A DNA stretch of 60,134 bases, from the NCBI RefSeq assembly GCF_024834055.1, contig NZ_JANUXZ010000008.1, positions 1 to 60,134 on the forward strand. Reading direction: 5' to 3'. A program made the translations under genes and the position numbers. Positions within the stretch are counted from its first letter, which is position 1, and each line of letters opens with the position of its first letter. The notes below the pieces were generated by a model that had not been told where the DNA came from, ran no database searches, and saw only the letters and a program-made list of their open reading frames with translations. Shown piece by piece: positions 47,306 to 59,967 of the stretch. The stretch comes from Corynebacterium sp. ES2730-CONJ (GTDB lineage Bacteria; Actinomycetota; Actinomycetes; Mycobacteriales; Mycobacteriaceae).

Positions 47306-47827
47306 ATCAGCGCTGAAGCTCGCATTAATGATCGAATTCGAGTCCCTGAGGTTCGTTTAGTCGGACCAAACGGGGAGCAGGTTGGAATCGTACGAATCGA
47401 TGATGCCCGCAAGCTCGCATACGACGCTGACCTGGATTTAGTCGAGGTCGCGCCAAACGCGAAGCCGCCCGTGTGCAAAATCATGGATTACGGCAAGTTC
47501 AAATACGAACAAGCTCAAAAGGCCCGCGAATCGCGGAAAAATCAGCAGCAGACAGTTGTCAAAGAGCAAAAATTCCGGCCGAAAATCGACGACCACGATT
47601 ATGAGACCAAGAAAAGCAACGTGATCCGCTTCCTCCAGAAGGGTTCCAAAGTTAAGGTCACCATCATGTTCCGCGGTCGCGAACAATCGCGACCTGAACT
47701 GGGTTATCGACTTCTGGAGCGCCTAGCCGAGGATATCGCAGAATACGGCGCAGTCGAGGCAAGACCCAAACAAGACGGTCGCAATATGACCATGGTTCTT
47801 GGCCCATTGCGCAAGGGTAAAAAGTAA
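47306..47827 (+). CDS. infC: translation initiation factor IF-3, AUC start
   Basis: A 173-residue factor that keeps 30S subunits free and checks initiator codon pairing. Aligning with mycobacterial IF-3 ([23 protein letters not shown] region), the protein must begin around codon ATC at 47306, with GAGGAG 7 nt upstream. No ATG, GTG or TTG lies at that place, and the first in-frame ATG (47471) would remove most of the N-domain. The C-domain is intact ([30 protein letters not shown]). Non-AUG starts are the known means of IF-3 autoregulation. rpmI and rplT follow. Confidence 0.92.
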   Translation: MSAEARINDRIRVPEVRLVGPNGEQVGIVRIDDARKLAYDADLDLVEVAPNAKPPVCKIMDYGKFKYEQAQKARESRKNQQQTVVKEQKFRPKIDDHDYETKKSNVIRFLQKGSKVKVTIMFRGREQSRPELGYRLLERLAEDIAEYGAVEARPKQDGRNMTMVLGPLRKGKK

Positions 47828-47857
47828 ACACTACAAGTTATAAGGACGTTGAATCCC

Positions 47858-48052
47858 ATGAAGCAGAAGACCCACAAGGGTACCGCTAAGCGAATCAAAA
47901 CGACCGGTTCCGGTAAGTTGCGCCGCGAGCAGGCTAACCGCCGCCACCTGTTGGAGGGCAAGCCTTCCAAGCGTACGCGCCGTCTGAAGGGTACGAAGGA
48001 TGTTGCCCCTGCCGACGTCAAGCGCGTGAAGCGTCTGTTGGGCAAGGCTTAA
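47858..48052 (+). CDS. rpmI: 50S ribosomal protein L35
   Basis: A 64-residue basic ribosomal protein ([36 protein letters not shown] shown as landmarks). The start is ATG 47858, with TAAGGA 11 nt upstream; an in-frame TTG at 47849 is too close to that site. It is the second gene of the infC operon, 30 bp after infC. Confidence 0.96.
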   Translation: MKQKTHKGTAKRIKTTGSGKLRREQANRRHLLEGKPSKRTRRLKGTKDVAPADVKRVKRLLGKA

Positions 48053-48120
48053 AACCCCCGCTTTCTTCATCCTCGTCAACCTATACAGTAAGAACTTAAT
48101 TAAGTAAGGAAGTTTTAAAA

Positions 48121-48504
48121 GTGGCACGTGTCAAGCGCTCACTCAACGCCAAGAAGAAGCGTCGCGAGATTTTAAAGTCCGCTAAGGGCTACCGTGGCCA
48201 GCGTTCTCGCCTGTACCGCAAGGCAAAGGAACAATGGCTGCACTCAATGACTTACGCCTACCGCGATCGTCGCGCCCGTAAGTCCGAGTTCCGTAAACTG
48301 TGGATTACTCGCATCAATGCCGCCGCACGGATGAATGACATCACCTATAACCGTCTCATCCAAGGTCTTAAGATCGCAGGCATCGAGGTAGACCGTAAGA
48401 TTCTCGCTGAGCTCGCGGTTAACGACTTTGCCGCCTTCTCTGCAATCTGCGAGGCTGCCAAGGCCGCGCTGCCAGCGGACGTTAACGCCCCAAAGGCTGC
48501 CTAA
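48121..48504 (+). CDS. rplT: 50S ribosomal protein L20
   Basis: A 127-residue large-subunit assembly protein. The basic N-terminal extension [20 protein letters not shown] and the globular half [23 protein letters not shown] are typical. Translation starts at GTG 48121, preceded by AAGGAAG. In other bacteria L20 represses its own operon; no L20-binding mimic is obvious in this leader. A strong terminator follows. Confidence 0.97.
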   Translation: MARVKRSLNAKKKRREILKSAKGYRGQRSRLYRKAKEQWLHSMTYAYRDRRARKSEFRKLWITRINAAARMNDITYNRLIQGLKIAGIEVDRKILAELAVNDFAAFSAICEAAKAALPADVNAPKAA

Positions 48505-48511
48505 AATTCTA

Positions 48512-48547
48512 AAGCAAAGAACCCTGCGCAAGCAGGGTTCTTTGCTT
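48512..48547 (+). terminator. rplT operon terminator
   Basis: AAGCAAAGAACCCTGC and its exact complement form a 16-bp stem closed by a GCAA tetraloop. The 3' arm itself supplies T's. Confidence 0.92.
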
Positions 48548-48586
48548 ATATACAACTAACTGAGCGAAAGACCTAGAAAAAAACTT

Positions 48587-49027
48587 ATGACTAATCCACA
48601 TTCGGACCCTCAATGGCACGGCCCTTTTGATCCTGAAGCCCCCCGATCCTTCCAGCAGGAGGACTTTCCGTATCCCGCACCGGCATCTTCGAGTGGGCAG
48701 CAATTTCCCGACTATCGGCAAGCACCAGTAGGGCCGACCTATGCCAGCCCTTCTCCTATGAGCCTGCCTGCAAAATCATGGGCGATAGCTGCGATACTTG
48801 CCTTCTTCCTCGGCGGCTTCGGCGCCCATAATTTTTACTTGGGCTATAATACGCGGGCTGCCTGGCAATTAGGTCTTTATATAGCTGGAATAGTCACCTC
48901 GTTCATACTAATCGGCATTCCAATCGTTTTTGGCGTGGCCGTATGGGCCTTTGTGGAGTTCATACTCATCCTCGTGGGTGCGTCCACCTTCTCCCATGAT
49001 GCCGACGGAATTTCTTTGGCTAAATAG
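48587..49027 (+). CDS. TM2-domain membrane protein
   Basis: A 146-residue protein. The first ~60 residues are Pro/Ser/Gln-rich and probably cytoplasmic. The C-terminal half is a TM2 domain: KSWAIAAILAFFLGGFGAHNFYLGY (about 63-87), then a second hydrophobic hairpin (GIVTSFILIGIPIVFGVAVWAF) and DADGISLAK. TM2 proteins are widespread and of unknown function. Start ATG 48587. It is bounded by terminators on both sides, so it is monocistronic. Confidence 0.85.
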   Translation: MTNPHSDPQWHGPFDPEAPRSFQQEDFPYPAPASSSGQQFPDYRQAPVGPTYASPSPMSLPAKSWAIAAILAFFLGGFGAHNFYLGYNTRAAWQLGLYIAGIVTSFILIGIPIVFGVAVWAFVEFILILVGASTFSHDADGISLAK

Positions 49028-49048
49028 CCCCTCCTACGCAGAACTTAG

Positions 49049-49086
49049 AGTTCCAAACCCCCTGAAAAATTCAGGGGGTTTGGAAC
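49049..49086 (+). terminator. terminator after the TM2 gene
   Basis: AGTTCCAAACCCCCTGA and its complement form a 17-bp stem with a loop of about four bases. There is little T-tail beyond the stem. Confidence 0.85.
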
Positions 49087-49611
49087 TAATAAAACCTTGG
49101 AGACGGTTTTATGAATCTGCTATGACCCATTGCCTCATATGCACTGTGAGTTAATGTAAAAGGCTGCAGCGCATGCTGGTTCGATGATGGTGGTTGAGTT
49201 CGTTCATCACATCAATTTAATGAGAGGCTGTCAGATATACATGGCTAAGAATCCTCCGCTCAACTATCACACTATATTTGACGCGTACGTGACCTCAATA
49301 ATGTGCTTAGGTTGCTGAGCCAGATGCACCGTTTAATCCGTACTTGAATAAGGAATCTCCGGGTGGTTGAGCGTAGTAGGATTTATTCGGAAAAGAGGCG
49401 GAGCCTCCCAGATCAAGATTTCCCTGCGCATTTGAGGATAGTAGGGCGCCGCTTTCCACGGCGACCTGCAACCACGAATTCGAATCCCTGAGAGGTCCGA
49501 AAAGATGCGTTTACCTCATTGCATGGCGTCCCGCCTTCGTTTTGTTTCGATCCTGCGTGGGAACCACGCCAGCGGAGCGATTGTACTGTCTGGTCAACAG
49601 TTACTCGCGTG
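49087..49611. other. gene-free stretch before the SpoU methyltransferase
   Basis: About 525 bp with no recognised coding sequence. It contains a perfect short hairpin GCGTGG-GAA-CCACGC at 49555-49569 and a smaller GAGGC/GCCTC repeat near 49395. A small RNA or decayed gene cannot be excluded. Confidence 0.45.
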
Positions 49612-49618
49612 ATAATAT
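49612..49618 (+). promoter_or_regulatory. -10 element of a probable leaderless promoter
   Basis: ATAATAT lies 7 nt before ATG 49626. Transcription would start at or beside the A of the start codon. No ribosome site is visible. Confidence 0.5.
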
Positions 49619-49625
49619 TCGAACA

Positions 49626-50441
49626 ATGAGTCTGAACTTCGAGGATCCCTATACTGAGCGCACGCCGCGGGTTGTCAACGCTGCAAAATTGCATCGAAGC
49701 GCCGCCCGCAAAAAAACTGGCTTGTTTCTGGTTGAAGGGGAAAATTCCGTTGAGGCGGCCGTAGCAACAGGAGCCGCTCGGGACCTATTTATTACCGAGG
49801 AAGCGGCAGCACGCTATGCAGATATCGTTCAAACTGCGCAGCATCTCGGACTTTATCTACATCCGATCACGGCGCGTGCGGCAAAATCGCTGTCGGATAC
49901 GGTCACGAGCCCAGGAATTTACGCCGTGTGTGAACCCGTCTTATGGTCTACAGCCCAGGCCCTTCGCGGGAAACCCCGTCTAGTTAGCGTACCGGTTGAA
50001 ACAAGTGACCCGGGCAATGCAGGAACCTTGATCCGAATTGCTGATGCAGTTGGCGCAGATGCCGTTATTTTTCTCGGTCATAGTGTGGACCCGCAGTCTT
50101 CAAAAGCAGTGCGGTCTTCAGCGGGCTCACTCTTTCACCTTCCCGTCGCTCGCGAAGTAAATATAGCGAGCGGTATAGCTCGACTAAAAGCGAGTGGTCT
50201 TAATATTGTGGCGACTGCAGCCGATGGTGAGATCGACCTCGATAATGCCGGTGAGATCCTTTCGCAGCCAACAGCCTGGCTGTTTGGAAATGAAGCACAT
50301 GGTTTGAGTGAGGAAATTCTAGCTCTAGCAGATTCGAGGGTGCGTATTCCTATTAGGGGGCGGGCTGAGTCTCTAAATCTCGCTACCGCGGCGGCCATCT
50401 GCTTATATGAATCTTCGAAGGCTCTTTATAGTCAGAATTAG
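49626..50441 (+). CDS. TrmH/SpoU-family RNA 2'-O-methyltransferase
   Basis: A 271-residue SPOUT methyltransferase, probably acting on 23S rRNA or tRNA. The N-terminal substrate-binding part has KKTGLFLVEGENSVEAA. The catalytic part has motif 1 SDPGNAGTLIRIADAVGADAVI, then KAVRSSAGSLFHLPV, motif 2 WLFGNEAHGLSEE (about 222-234) and motif 3 IPIRGRAESLNLATAAAICLY, which builds the trefoil knot. ATG 49626 is chosen from the -10 spacing and the family N-terminus. It stands just upstream of pheST, its usual place in actinobacteria. Confidence 0.92.
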   Translation: MSLNFEDPYTERTPRVVNAAKLHRSAARKKTGLFLVEGENSVEAAVATGAARDLFITEEAAARYADIVQTAQHLGLYLHPITARAAKSLSDTVTSPGIYAVCEPVLWSTAQALRGKPRLVSVPVETSDPGNAGTLIRIADAVGADAVIFLGHSVDPQSSKAVRSSAGSLFHLPVAREVNIASGIARLKASGLNIVATAADGEIDLDNAGEILSQPTAWLFGNEAHGLSEEILALADSRVRIPIRGRAESLNLATAAAICLYESSKALYSQN

Positions 50442-50495
50442 TCGACGAGGTCTTCTTGGGCTCTGCTGATACCGTCGGCTACGCTAATTGAGTAA

Positions 50496-51572
<1,077 letters not shown>

Positions 51573-51621
51573 ATTTAGCTGTGGACTCCTAATATTTTAC
51601 TTTTGAGAGAAGAATGACATT

Positions 51622-54120
51622 ATGCTGATTTCGCAAAACTGGTTGAGCGCGCTGTTGAAACGGTCCAATCCGCAATGGCCAGGGGTAAGCGCCGAAGAAC
51701 TCGATGCCGCTTTCGTCCGGGTTGGATTCGAGACCGAAGGGTATCGAGAGTTACCGAAGATCTCAGGCCCCCTCGTTATTGGCCGTGTGGCGGATATTGA
51801 GGAACTGGAAGGATTCAAAAAGCCCATTCGACACTGCCATGTCGACGTAGGACAATCGAACGGGACAGGCGACTTGCAATCGATCGTCTGCGGAGCTCGC
51901 AACTTTTCCGTTGGCTCTACAGTAGTTGTATCGCTGCCCGGTGCAGTGTTACCCGGAAACTTCGCAATCGCGACTCGAGAAACCTATGGTCGCATATCCG
52001 CCGGGATGATTTGTTCAGCTGCCGAATTGGGTTTGACCGAAAAATCTGAAGGCATCATTGTGCTCAGCGATTATGAGGGTGAACTCGGTGCAGACGCTCG
52101 CTCCGTTTTAGGGCTCGATGACACAGTCTTCGACGTTAATATCACCCCAGATCGCGGCTATGCTCTCTCGGTACGCGGCCTCGTTCGTGAACTGGCGGCA
52201 GCTTTTGGATTGCACTACGACGACCCCGCCTTGGAAGAAATCTCTGGAGTCCCTACCGCCTCAGAATCATTAATACAGATCCATATTGCAGAGGACACGC
52301 GGGCGCAGCGATTCGGTATACGCCACGTCAGTGGTTGTGATCCCGAGGCAATCACCCCACTGTGGATGCAGCGTGAGCTCCTGCTCTCCGGCCAGCGTCT
52401 TATCAATTTGCCAACCGATATCACCAACTATGTGATGCTGTATCTAGGACAACCCATGCACGCTTTCGACGCGCATAAAATCGAGGGGGATCTTCGCATC
52501 AGGCGTGCTGCAGCGGGGGAGAAGCTGGAGCTCATTGACCACCAGGTTAAAGCACTCGACCTCGAAGATGTCGTCATTGCCGACGATTCTCACGTGCTCT
52601 CTCTTGCTGGAGTAATGGGAGGATCGCATTCGGAAATCAGCGAATCGACCACTGATATATACCTCGAGGCCGCCCACTGGGACCCCATTTCGATCGCTAG
52701 AACCTCCCGTCGCCATAAAATATCGAGCGAATCCTCGAGGCGTTTCGAGCGTGGAGTAGATCCAGCATTAGTTGAGGTTGCCTTAGATCTGGCCGCTGAT
52801 CTCCTGGCTCGCTATGGCGGTGGCTCCATCGAGCCTAATTCGACAATCGTGGGGGAAATTCCGGACATGCCAGAGATCCTCATGCGTGCCTCCCGCCCTA
52901 GTGAGCTGGTGGGCGTCGACTACGGTCTCGACACCGTAGTCGCCCGGTTAAAAGAGGTCGGATGCCAGGTCACAGTGGATCCCGCAGCTGAGAACCTCAC
53001 GGTGAAGCCAGCGACGTGGCGTCCGGATCTAGAGGAGCCGTGTGACTTGGTGGAAGAAATTCTACGCCTCGAGGGCTTAGAGGCAATCCCATCAATCGTT
53101 CCACAGGCTCCCGTGGGTCATGGTCTCAGTCCAGCACAGAAACGACGCCGTGCGGTTGGTCATGCGCTAGCATATAACGGCTACGTGGAGATTTTACCCA
53201 CCCCCTTTATCAAAAACGATACATTCGACACGTGGGGTCTGAGTGCTGATGATCCCCGTCGCGCGGTAGTGAGCGTGCAAAATCCACTCGATGCCGACTA
53301 CGCCATCATCGGAACAACTCTCCTTCCCTCTATGCTGGAGGCTTTGAGTCGTAATATAGCTCGCGGTACGAACGATATAGCGCTATTTGGGCAGCAGCAG
53401 GTGGCTTTCGCTCACGGTGGAGGACGTTCACCAATGCTTGATGTGCGCACGCGTCCGAGTGCTCGTGATATCGAGGCTGTGATGAACTCCCTGCCGTATC
53501 AGCCCGTTCATATTGCTGCAGTTGGCTCGGGCTTGATTGCTGTAGATGGGCCGCTTTCCCAAGCACGGACCTATAGCTATGCTGATGCGATCGAAGCTGC
53601 TCGGATCGTAGCTCGGGCTGCTGGAGTGACTCTGACAGTGCGCAATGCCGACGAGCTTCCTTGGCATCCCGGTCGATGCGCTGCGTTGCTGGTAGACGAT
53701 ACCGTGGTGGGGTATGCCGGAGAACTCCACCCGCAAATAGTGGAGAAATTAGGATTGCCACATCGAACGTGCGCCATGGAAATGGATATGACAGCCCTAC
53801 CTATTCGGGAAACTCTACCTGCACCAGTCCTTTCCGCTTATCCCACGCTCAAACAGGACCTGGCGCTGGTAGTCGACGAAGATGTGCCGAGTGAGCACGT
53901 GCGAGCAGCCATCGTTGAGGCCGCCGGCCCGCTTCTAGAAAGTGCAGAACTATTCGATATCTACCGTGCTGAGACCCTAGGGGATCATAAGAAGTCACTC
54001 ACCTTTGCCCTGACTTTCCGGGCTCAAGATCGTACTCTGACCGATGACGAATGCTCTGAAGGACGTTTAGCTGCTGTTAAGCGTGCTGGTGACCTCTTCG
54101 GTGCGACGATGCGCTCATAA
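51622..54120 (+). CDS. pheT: phenylalanyl-tRNA synthetase beta subunit
   Basis: An 832-residue subunit. An EMAP-like tRNA-binding domain (about 40-155: CHVDVGQ, IVCGARNF) comes first. The B3/B4 editing domain (about 210-375) has TDITNYVMLYLGQPMHAFD and GVMGGSHSEISEST. B5 and the degenerate catalytic core follow. The C-terminal anticodon-binding FDX-ACB domain ends in SLTFALTFRAQDRTLTDDE. GAGAGAAG precedes ATG 51622. A long perfect palindrome follows the stop. In relatives argC comes next; here argF does. Confidence 0.96.
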   Translation: MLISQNWLSALLKRSNPQWPGVSAEELDAAFVRVGFETEGYRELPKISGPLVIGRVADIEELEGFKKPIRHCHVDVGQSNGTGDLQSIVCGARNFSVGSTVVVSLPGAVLPGNFAIATRETYGRISAGMICSAAELGLTEKSEGIIVLSDYEGELGADARSVLGLDDTVFDVNITPDRGYALSVRGLVRELAAAFGLHYDDPALEEISGVPTASESLIQIHIAEDTRAQRFGIRHVSGCDPEAITPLWMQRELLLSGQRLINLPTDITNYVMLYLGQPMHAFDAHKIEGDLRIRRAAAGEKLELIDHQVKALDLEDVVIADDSHVLSLAGVMGGSHSEISESTTDIYLEAAHWDPISIARTSRRHKISSESSRRFERGVDPALVEVALDLAADLLARYGGGSIEPNSTIVGEIPDMPEILMRASRPSELVGVDYGLDTVVARLKEVGCQVTVDPAAENLTVKPATWRPDLEEPCDLVEEILRLEGLEAIPSIVPQAPVGHGLSPAQKRRRAVGHALAYNGYVEILPTPFIKNDTFDTWGLSADDPRRAVVSVQNPLDADYAIIGTTLLPSMLEALSRNIARGTNDIALFGQQQVAFAHGGGRSPMLDVRTRPSARDIEAVMNSLPYQPVHIAAVGSGLIAVDGPLSQARTYSYADAIEAARIVARAAGVTLTVRNADELPWHPGRCAALLVDDTVVGYAGELHPQIVEKLGLPHRTCAMEMDMTALPIRETLPAPVLSAYPTLKQDLALVVDEDVPSEHVRAAIVEAAGPLLESAELFDIYRAETLGDHKKSLTFALTFRAQDRTLTDDECSEGRLAAVKRAGDLFGATMRS

Positions 54121-54136
54121 AGTTCGGCCGAATAAC

Positions 54137-54164
54137 GTGGGGCGAGCGATATCGCTCGCCCCAC
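54137..54164. terminator. perfect 28-bp palindrome after pheT
   Basis: GTGGGGCGAGCGAT is followed immediately by its exact complement (54151-54164). As RNA it forms a very stable GC-rich hairpin without a T-run. It may be a U-less terminator of the kind proposed for actinobacteria; a protein-binding palindrome is the alternative. Confidence 0.65.
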
Positions 54165-54236
54165 AAAAGCCGCCATAAAATTAATATGACTGCATTTATG
54201 TTATCGTGAGGTAACTGGAAAGAGAGGCAGTCCGTT

Positions 54237-55211
54237 ATGTCCATATTCGAGCAATCGCCGATAATCAATGGAGTGCGCCATTTTCTTGCCGATGACCACG
54301 TCACACACCAAGAACAGGCCGATATTCTCAAGCTAGCGCTCGAGATGAAAAAACACCCGTGGGATCTCAAGCCGCTCAGTGGACCGCAAAGCGTGGCAGT
54401 TCTCCTCGATAAGACATCCACACGAACCCGGTTTTCTTTCGACGTCGGAATTAGCCAGCTTGGCGGCCGCGCGATCGTGGTAGATACCTCGGTCACTCAA
54501 ATAGGTAAGGGAGAAAGCTACGCTGATACAGCCGCGACGCTCTCACGCATGGTGTCCGCAATCGTGTGGCGGACTTCAGCGCACAAAAACCTGTGGGATA
54601 TGGCGAGCCGCTCTACGGTTCCTGTCATAAATGGTCTCTGCGATGATTTCCACCCGTGTCAGATTATTGCTGATTTGCTGACTATCATGGAAAAGCTTTG
54701 TCCCGATCCAAGGTCATTGGGGCAGCTGCGAGCTTGTTATATCGGGGATGGCGCCAATAATATGGCTCACTCGTATATGCTTGGCTTCGCCACAGCAGGA
54801 TTGAACCTAACGGTTATATCTCCTGAAAACCATCAACCTTCGAAAATTTATGTTGACAGAGCTCGCACACGGGCCGAGATGACTGGTGCTGATATTAGCA
54901 TTACCAGTGACCTCGAATCTGCTGTGGGCGCCGATATTGTCATCACTGATACATGGGTATCTATGGGCATGGAAGAGCAGGCGGAGCAGCGACGTGTGGA
55001 CTTCATGCCTTATCAGGTAACCCCACAAATTATGCAGAAGGCTAATAAAAATGCTATCTTTATGCATTGTTTGCCTGCCTACCGAGGGTACGAGGTAGCC
55101 GCTGACGTAATCGACGGACCGCAGTCCGTCGTCTTCGATCAGGCCGAGAACCGTCTCCACGCGCAAAAAGCTTTATTGACGTGGTTACTGGCAGCAAATT
55201 CCGACACTTAA
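54237..55211 (+). CDS. argF: ornithine carbamoyltransferase
   Basis: A 324-residue cytoplasmic enzyme that joins carbamoyl phosphate and ornithine to citrulline. The carbamoyl-phosphate site is [12 protein letters not shown] (about 58-69). [23 protein letters not shown] and the ornithine-binding HCLPAYRG (normally HCLPAHRG) follow. GAGAGG precedes ATG 54237. It is the first gene of the local arginine cluster because argC, argJ, argB and argD are absent. A TGCATTTATGTTAT stretch near 54191 could be part of an ArgR-controlled promoter. Confidence 0.95.
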   Translation: MSIFEQSPIINGVRHFLADDHVTHQEQADILKLALEMKKHPWDLKPLSGPQSVAVLLDKTSTRTRFSFDVGISQLGGRAIVVDTSVTQIGKGESYADTAATLSRMVSAIVWRTSAHKNLWDMASRSTVPVINGLCDDFHPCQIIADLLTIMEKLCPDPRSLGQLRACYIGDGANNMAHSYMLGFATAGLNLTVISPENHQPSKIYVDRARTRAEMTGADISITSDLESAVGADIVITDTWVSMGMEEQAEQRRVDFMPYQVTPQIMQKANKNAIFMHCLPAYRGYEVAADVIDGPQSVVFDQAENRLHAQKALLTWLLAANSDT

Positions 55212-55233
55212 TACTTCTGGAATTGGAAAACCA

Positions 55234-55752
55234 ATGGCACATTCGCAGATCACCCGTACGGTCCGCCAAGCGCTGATCGTGGAATTGCTCGAGCAAAACC
55301 TCGTGTCCAGCCAGAATCAACTGTCCTCCTTGCTCAAACAGCGCAATGTTCATATCACTCAAGGAACGCTGTCACGGGATCTAGACGAGCTGGGGGCGAA
55401 GAAGGTTCGACCCGATAATGGCCGCGCATTTTATGCAATCGGAGCTCTCGAGGAAGAATCCACTGTCGCTGCCGGCGCTGGAACCCGAGAGAAGCTTCGC
55501 AAGATGCTGGATAACTTGCTGGTATCAGCAGATCATTCGGGTCAGATCGCGGTATTGAGAACACCACCAGGAGCGGCCGCTTTTCTCGCAAGTTTCATCG
55601 ATAGAGTCAGTATGGACGAGGTCGTGGGTACCATCGCCGGTGATGACACCGTGTTTGTGCTAGCTCGCGATCCTATGAGTGGCAAGGAGCTCGCCGAGAT
55701 TTTAATACGTCAAGAGAAGACACGTCTTCCTGGAACATCACCTAAAAACTAA
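55234..55752 (+). CDS. argR: arginine repressor ArgR
   Basis: A 172-residue hexameric regulator. The winged-helix N-domain (about 8-75) includes [36 protein letters not shown]; the TQGTLSRDL recognition helix is typical. The C-domain (about 95-165) binds arginine through [15 protein letters not shown]. The gene lies 22 bp after argF and 9 bp before argG. Keeping the regulator while the first half of the pathway is missing suggests that the remaining genes are still controlled by arginine. Confidence 0.95.
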   Translation: MAHSQITRTVRQALIVELLEQNLVSSQNQLSSLLKQRNVHITQGTLSRDLDELGAKKVRPDNGRAFYAIGALEEESTVAAGAGTREKLRKMLDNLLVSADHSGQIAVLRTPPGAAAFLASFIDRVSMDEVVGTIAGDDTVFVLARDPMSGKELAEILIRQEKTRLPGTSPKN

Positions 55753-55761
55753 GGAGAAAAC

Positions 55762-56958
55762 ATGAACAATCGCGTTGTACTTGCATATTCTGGCGGACTC
55801 GATACCTCGGTCGCTATCCCATATCTGGCCAAAATGACCGGTGGCGAGGTCGTGGCAGTTTCGATCGATCTGGGCCAAGGTGGTGAAGATATGGAATCAG
55901 TACGGCAGCGCGCTCTCGACTGCGGTGCGGTTGAGTCGGTCATAATCGACGCTCGAGACGAATTTGCTGAACACTATTGCCTTCCCACCATCAAAGCTAA
56001 CGGTGCTTATATGAAGCAGTACCCATTGGTGTCGGCTATTTCGCGCCCCCTCATTGTTCAGCACTTGGTGAAAGCCGCGCACCAGCATGGTGGTACGCAC
56101 GTTGCGCACGGTTGTACTGGAAAAGGCAACGACCAGGTGCGTTTCGAGGTTGGGTTTAGGGCTTTAGCTCCAGAACTCGATATTATTGCGCCAGCCCGCG
56201 ATTATGCATGGACGAGGGATAAAGCAATCCAGTTCGCGGAGGAGATCGGTCTACCAATCGAGCAGTCCAAGAAATCTCCATTTTCCATTGACCAAAACGT
56301 GTGGGGCCGCGCGGTGGAGACCGGCTTCCTTGAGGATCTCTGGAATCCACCGACCAAGGACCTTTACGCCTATACCGAGGACCCAGCTCTCGGAAATGCT
56401 CCTGATGAGGTGACCATTTCCTTTGAGCATGGAACGCCGGTGGCCGTGGACGGACGTCAACTCAGCGTATTGCAGATCATCGAGGAACTTAATCGCCGGG
56501 CAGGAGCTCAAGGAATTGGTCGGCTCGATATGGTCGAGGACCGTCTGGTGGGTATCAAATCTCGTGAAGTCTATGAGGCTCCAGGGGCCGTTGCGTTGAT
56601 CACTGCGCATGAGGCTCTCGAAGACGTGACCATTGAGCGTGAATTAGCCCGTTATAAGAGGCTGATCGACGCCCGCTGGTCAGAGGAAGTCTATGATGGT
56701 CTGTGGTTCGGCCCTCTCAAGCGCTCGCTCGAGGCCTTCATAGACTCCACTCAGGAGCATGTCACTGGCGATATTCGCATGGTGCTGCATGCCGGTAAAT
56801 GTACGGTCAATGGTCGTAAATCGGATCATTCGCTTTATGATTTCAACCTTGCCACGTACGATACCGGCGACACTTTCGACCAAACCTTTGCCAAGGGTTT
56901 TGTGGAGTTGCACGGGCTGTCGTCGAAAATCTCCAATAAGCGAGATCGCGAAGCCTAA
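55762..56958 (+). CDS. argG: argininosuccinate synthase
   Basis: A 398-residue ATP-dependent ligase that joins citrulline and aspartate. The PP-loop [11 protein letters not shown] is at residues 8-18. [14 protein letters not shown] (about 113-126), ARDYAWTRD and the C-terminal tetramerisation helix complete the family pattern. AAGGAG before ATG 55762 supports the start. It is followed by a hairpin and then argH. Confidence 0.97.
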   Translation: MNNRVVLAYSGGLDTSVAIPYLAKMTGGEVVAVSIDLGQGGEDMESVRQRALDCGAVESVIIDARDEFAEHYCLPTIKANGAYMKQYPLVSAISRPLIVQHLVKAAHQHGGTHVAHGCTGKGNDQVRFEVGFRALAPELDIIAPARDYAWTRDKAIQFAEEIGLPIEQSKKSPFSIDQNVWGRAVETGFLEDLWNPPTKDLYAYTEDPALGNAPDEVTISFEHGTPVAVDGRQLSVLQIIEELNRRAGAQGIGRLDMVEDRLVGIKSREVYEAPGAVALITAHEALEDVTIERELARYKRLIDARWSEEVYDGLWFGPLKRSLEAFIDSTQEHVTGDIRMVLHAGKCTVNGRKSDHSLYDFNLATYDTGDTFDQTFAKGFVELHGLSSKISNKRDREA

Positions 56959-56970
56959 ATAAGAAGACGT

Positions 56971-58491
<1,521 letters not shown>

Positions 58492-58511
58492 ATTTGCTAG
58501 AGTGAGCGTTT

Positions 58512-58688
58512 ATGACGATAGATCCTCGGTTGTTGGAAATTTTGGTGTGCCCTCAAGATAAAGGGCCACTTGAATATGTGGAAGACGAACAAGTACTGGT
58601 CAATCCACGTTTATCTATAGCTTATCGAGTAGAGGATGGCATTCCAGTGATGCTGGCTCACGAAGCTATTGAGTGGTCCCAACCTTAA
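58512..58688 (+). CDS. Trm112-family small protein
   Basis: A 58-residue protein. It starts MTIDPRLLEILVCPQDKG and contains RLSIAYRVEDGIPVML, which matches the bacterial Trm112-like (UPF0434/YcaR) pattern. One CP motif remains of the zinc-knuckle pairs and no second cysteine pair is present, so zinc binding is doubtful. Its homologues are small partner or chaperone proteins of poorly known role. It lies 20 bp after argH and 7 bp before tyrS, the usual place in actinobacteria. Confidence 0.88.
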   Translation: MTIDPRLLEILVCPQDKGPLEYVEDEQVLVNPRLSIAYRVEDGIPVMLAHEAIEWSQP

Positions 58689-58695
58689 GTAAAGG

Positions 58696-59961
58696 ATGAA
58701 TATGAATATTATCGACGAGCTGCAGTGGCGGGGCTTGATCAACCAATCAACCGATCTCGAAGAACTACGTCAAGCCTGTGAAAAACCTATTACTCTTTAC
58801 TGCGGCTTTGATCCCACAGGGGCTTCGTTGCACGCCGGCCATCTCGTACCTCTTGTTATGCTTAAACGCTTCCAGCAAGCTGGCCACCGCGTACTCACTC
58901 TTGCTGGGGGCGCTACTGGGATGATCGGCGACCCGCGTGAACAGGGGGAGCGCAGCATGCTTTCTGATGACGCGGTGAATGCCAACGTAGAGTCGATCAA
59001 GAACCAGATCCGCTCCTTCATTGATTATGGAGATGACCGCGCTGTCATGGTCAATAATGCGGACTGGCTGGGCTCGATGAGCCTGATTGATTACCTGCGC
59101 GACTTAGGTAAAAATTTCTCTCTCAACACGATGCTCGACCGAGAAACCGTGAAGCGTCGGTTAAGTGGCGATGGTATATCCTATACGGAATTCTCCTATA
59201 TGCTGCTGCAGTCCTATGATTTCGTCTACCTCAATAGGCAATATCAGTGTGTGCTCCAAATTGGTGGGGGCGATCAGTGGGGAAATATTATTTCAGGCGT
59301 TGACCTCAACAGGCGCATGAACCAGCAAAAAGTTCACGCGCTCACAGTGCCCTTGGTTACCGACGCCAGTGGTGAGAAATTTGGTAAGTCTACCGGCGGT
59401 GGAAAGCTCTGGCTCGATCCTCAGCAGACGAGTCCTTATGCGTGGTACCAGTACTTCCTCAATGCGGGTGACTCTGTGGTCATTGATTACCTTCGGTGGT
59501 TTACATTCCTCAGCAAAGAGGAGATCGCGGATTTCGAAAAGGCTGTAGAGCAACGTCCGCATCTGCGGGAAGCACAGCGCCGTCTGGCTCAAGAGTTGAC
59601 AACTCTCGTGCATGGCGCAGAAGCGATGGCCGCTGTTGAACTAGCAGCGGAAGCACTTTTTGGTAAGGCTGACTTAGCTGACCTCGATGAGTCGACTTTG
59701 CAGGGAGCACTAGCTGAAACCTGTATCGCGCATATTACAGCCGGACAACCAAGAACAATCGCAGATCTCTTGGTAGCAACAGGTCTGACACCTTCTAAGG
59801 GGGCAGCGCGGCGCACCATTAAGGAGGGCGGGGCATATGTCAATAACTCCCGCATTCTCGAGGAAGATTGGGAACCCCAACCGAGCGATCTGCTCCACGG
59901 GAAGTGGCTGGTCTTAAGAAAAGGGAAGAAGACCTTTGCAGGGGTCGTAATCGACTCCTAA
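58696..59961 (+). CDS. tyrS: tyrosyl-tRNA synthetase
   Basis: A 421-residue class I synthetase. [21 protein letters not shown] holds the HIGH-type motif (HAGH, about 47-50). GGDQWGNI and the KMSKS equivalent KFGKST (about 231-236) follow. A C-terminal S4 RNA-binding domain (about 355-421: [21 protein letters not shown]) binds the tRNA. AAAGGATG precedes the start; ATG 58696 or 58702 could be used. A good terminator ends the operon. Confidence 0.97.
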   Translation: MNMNIIDELQWRGLINQSTDLEELRQACEKPITLYCGFDPTGASLHAGHLVPLVMLKRFQQAGHRVLTLAGGATGMIGDPREQGERSMLSDDAVNANVESIKNQIRSFIDYGDDRAVMVNNADWLGSMSLIDYLRDLGKNFSLNTMLDRETVKRRLSGDGISYTEFSYMLLQSYDFVYLNRQYQCVLQIGGGDQWGNIISGVDLNRRMNQQKVHALTVPLVTDASGEKFGKSTGGGKLWLDPQQTSPYAWYQYFLNAGDSVVIDYLRWFTFLSKEEIADFEKAVEQRPHLREAQRRLAQELTTLVHGAEAMAAVELAAEALFGKADLADLDESTLQGALAETCIAHITAGQPRTIADLLVATGLTPSKGAARRTIKEGGAYVNNSRILEEDWEPQPSDLLHGKWLVLRKGKKTFAGVVIDS

Positions 59962-59967
59962 ATTGAT

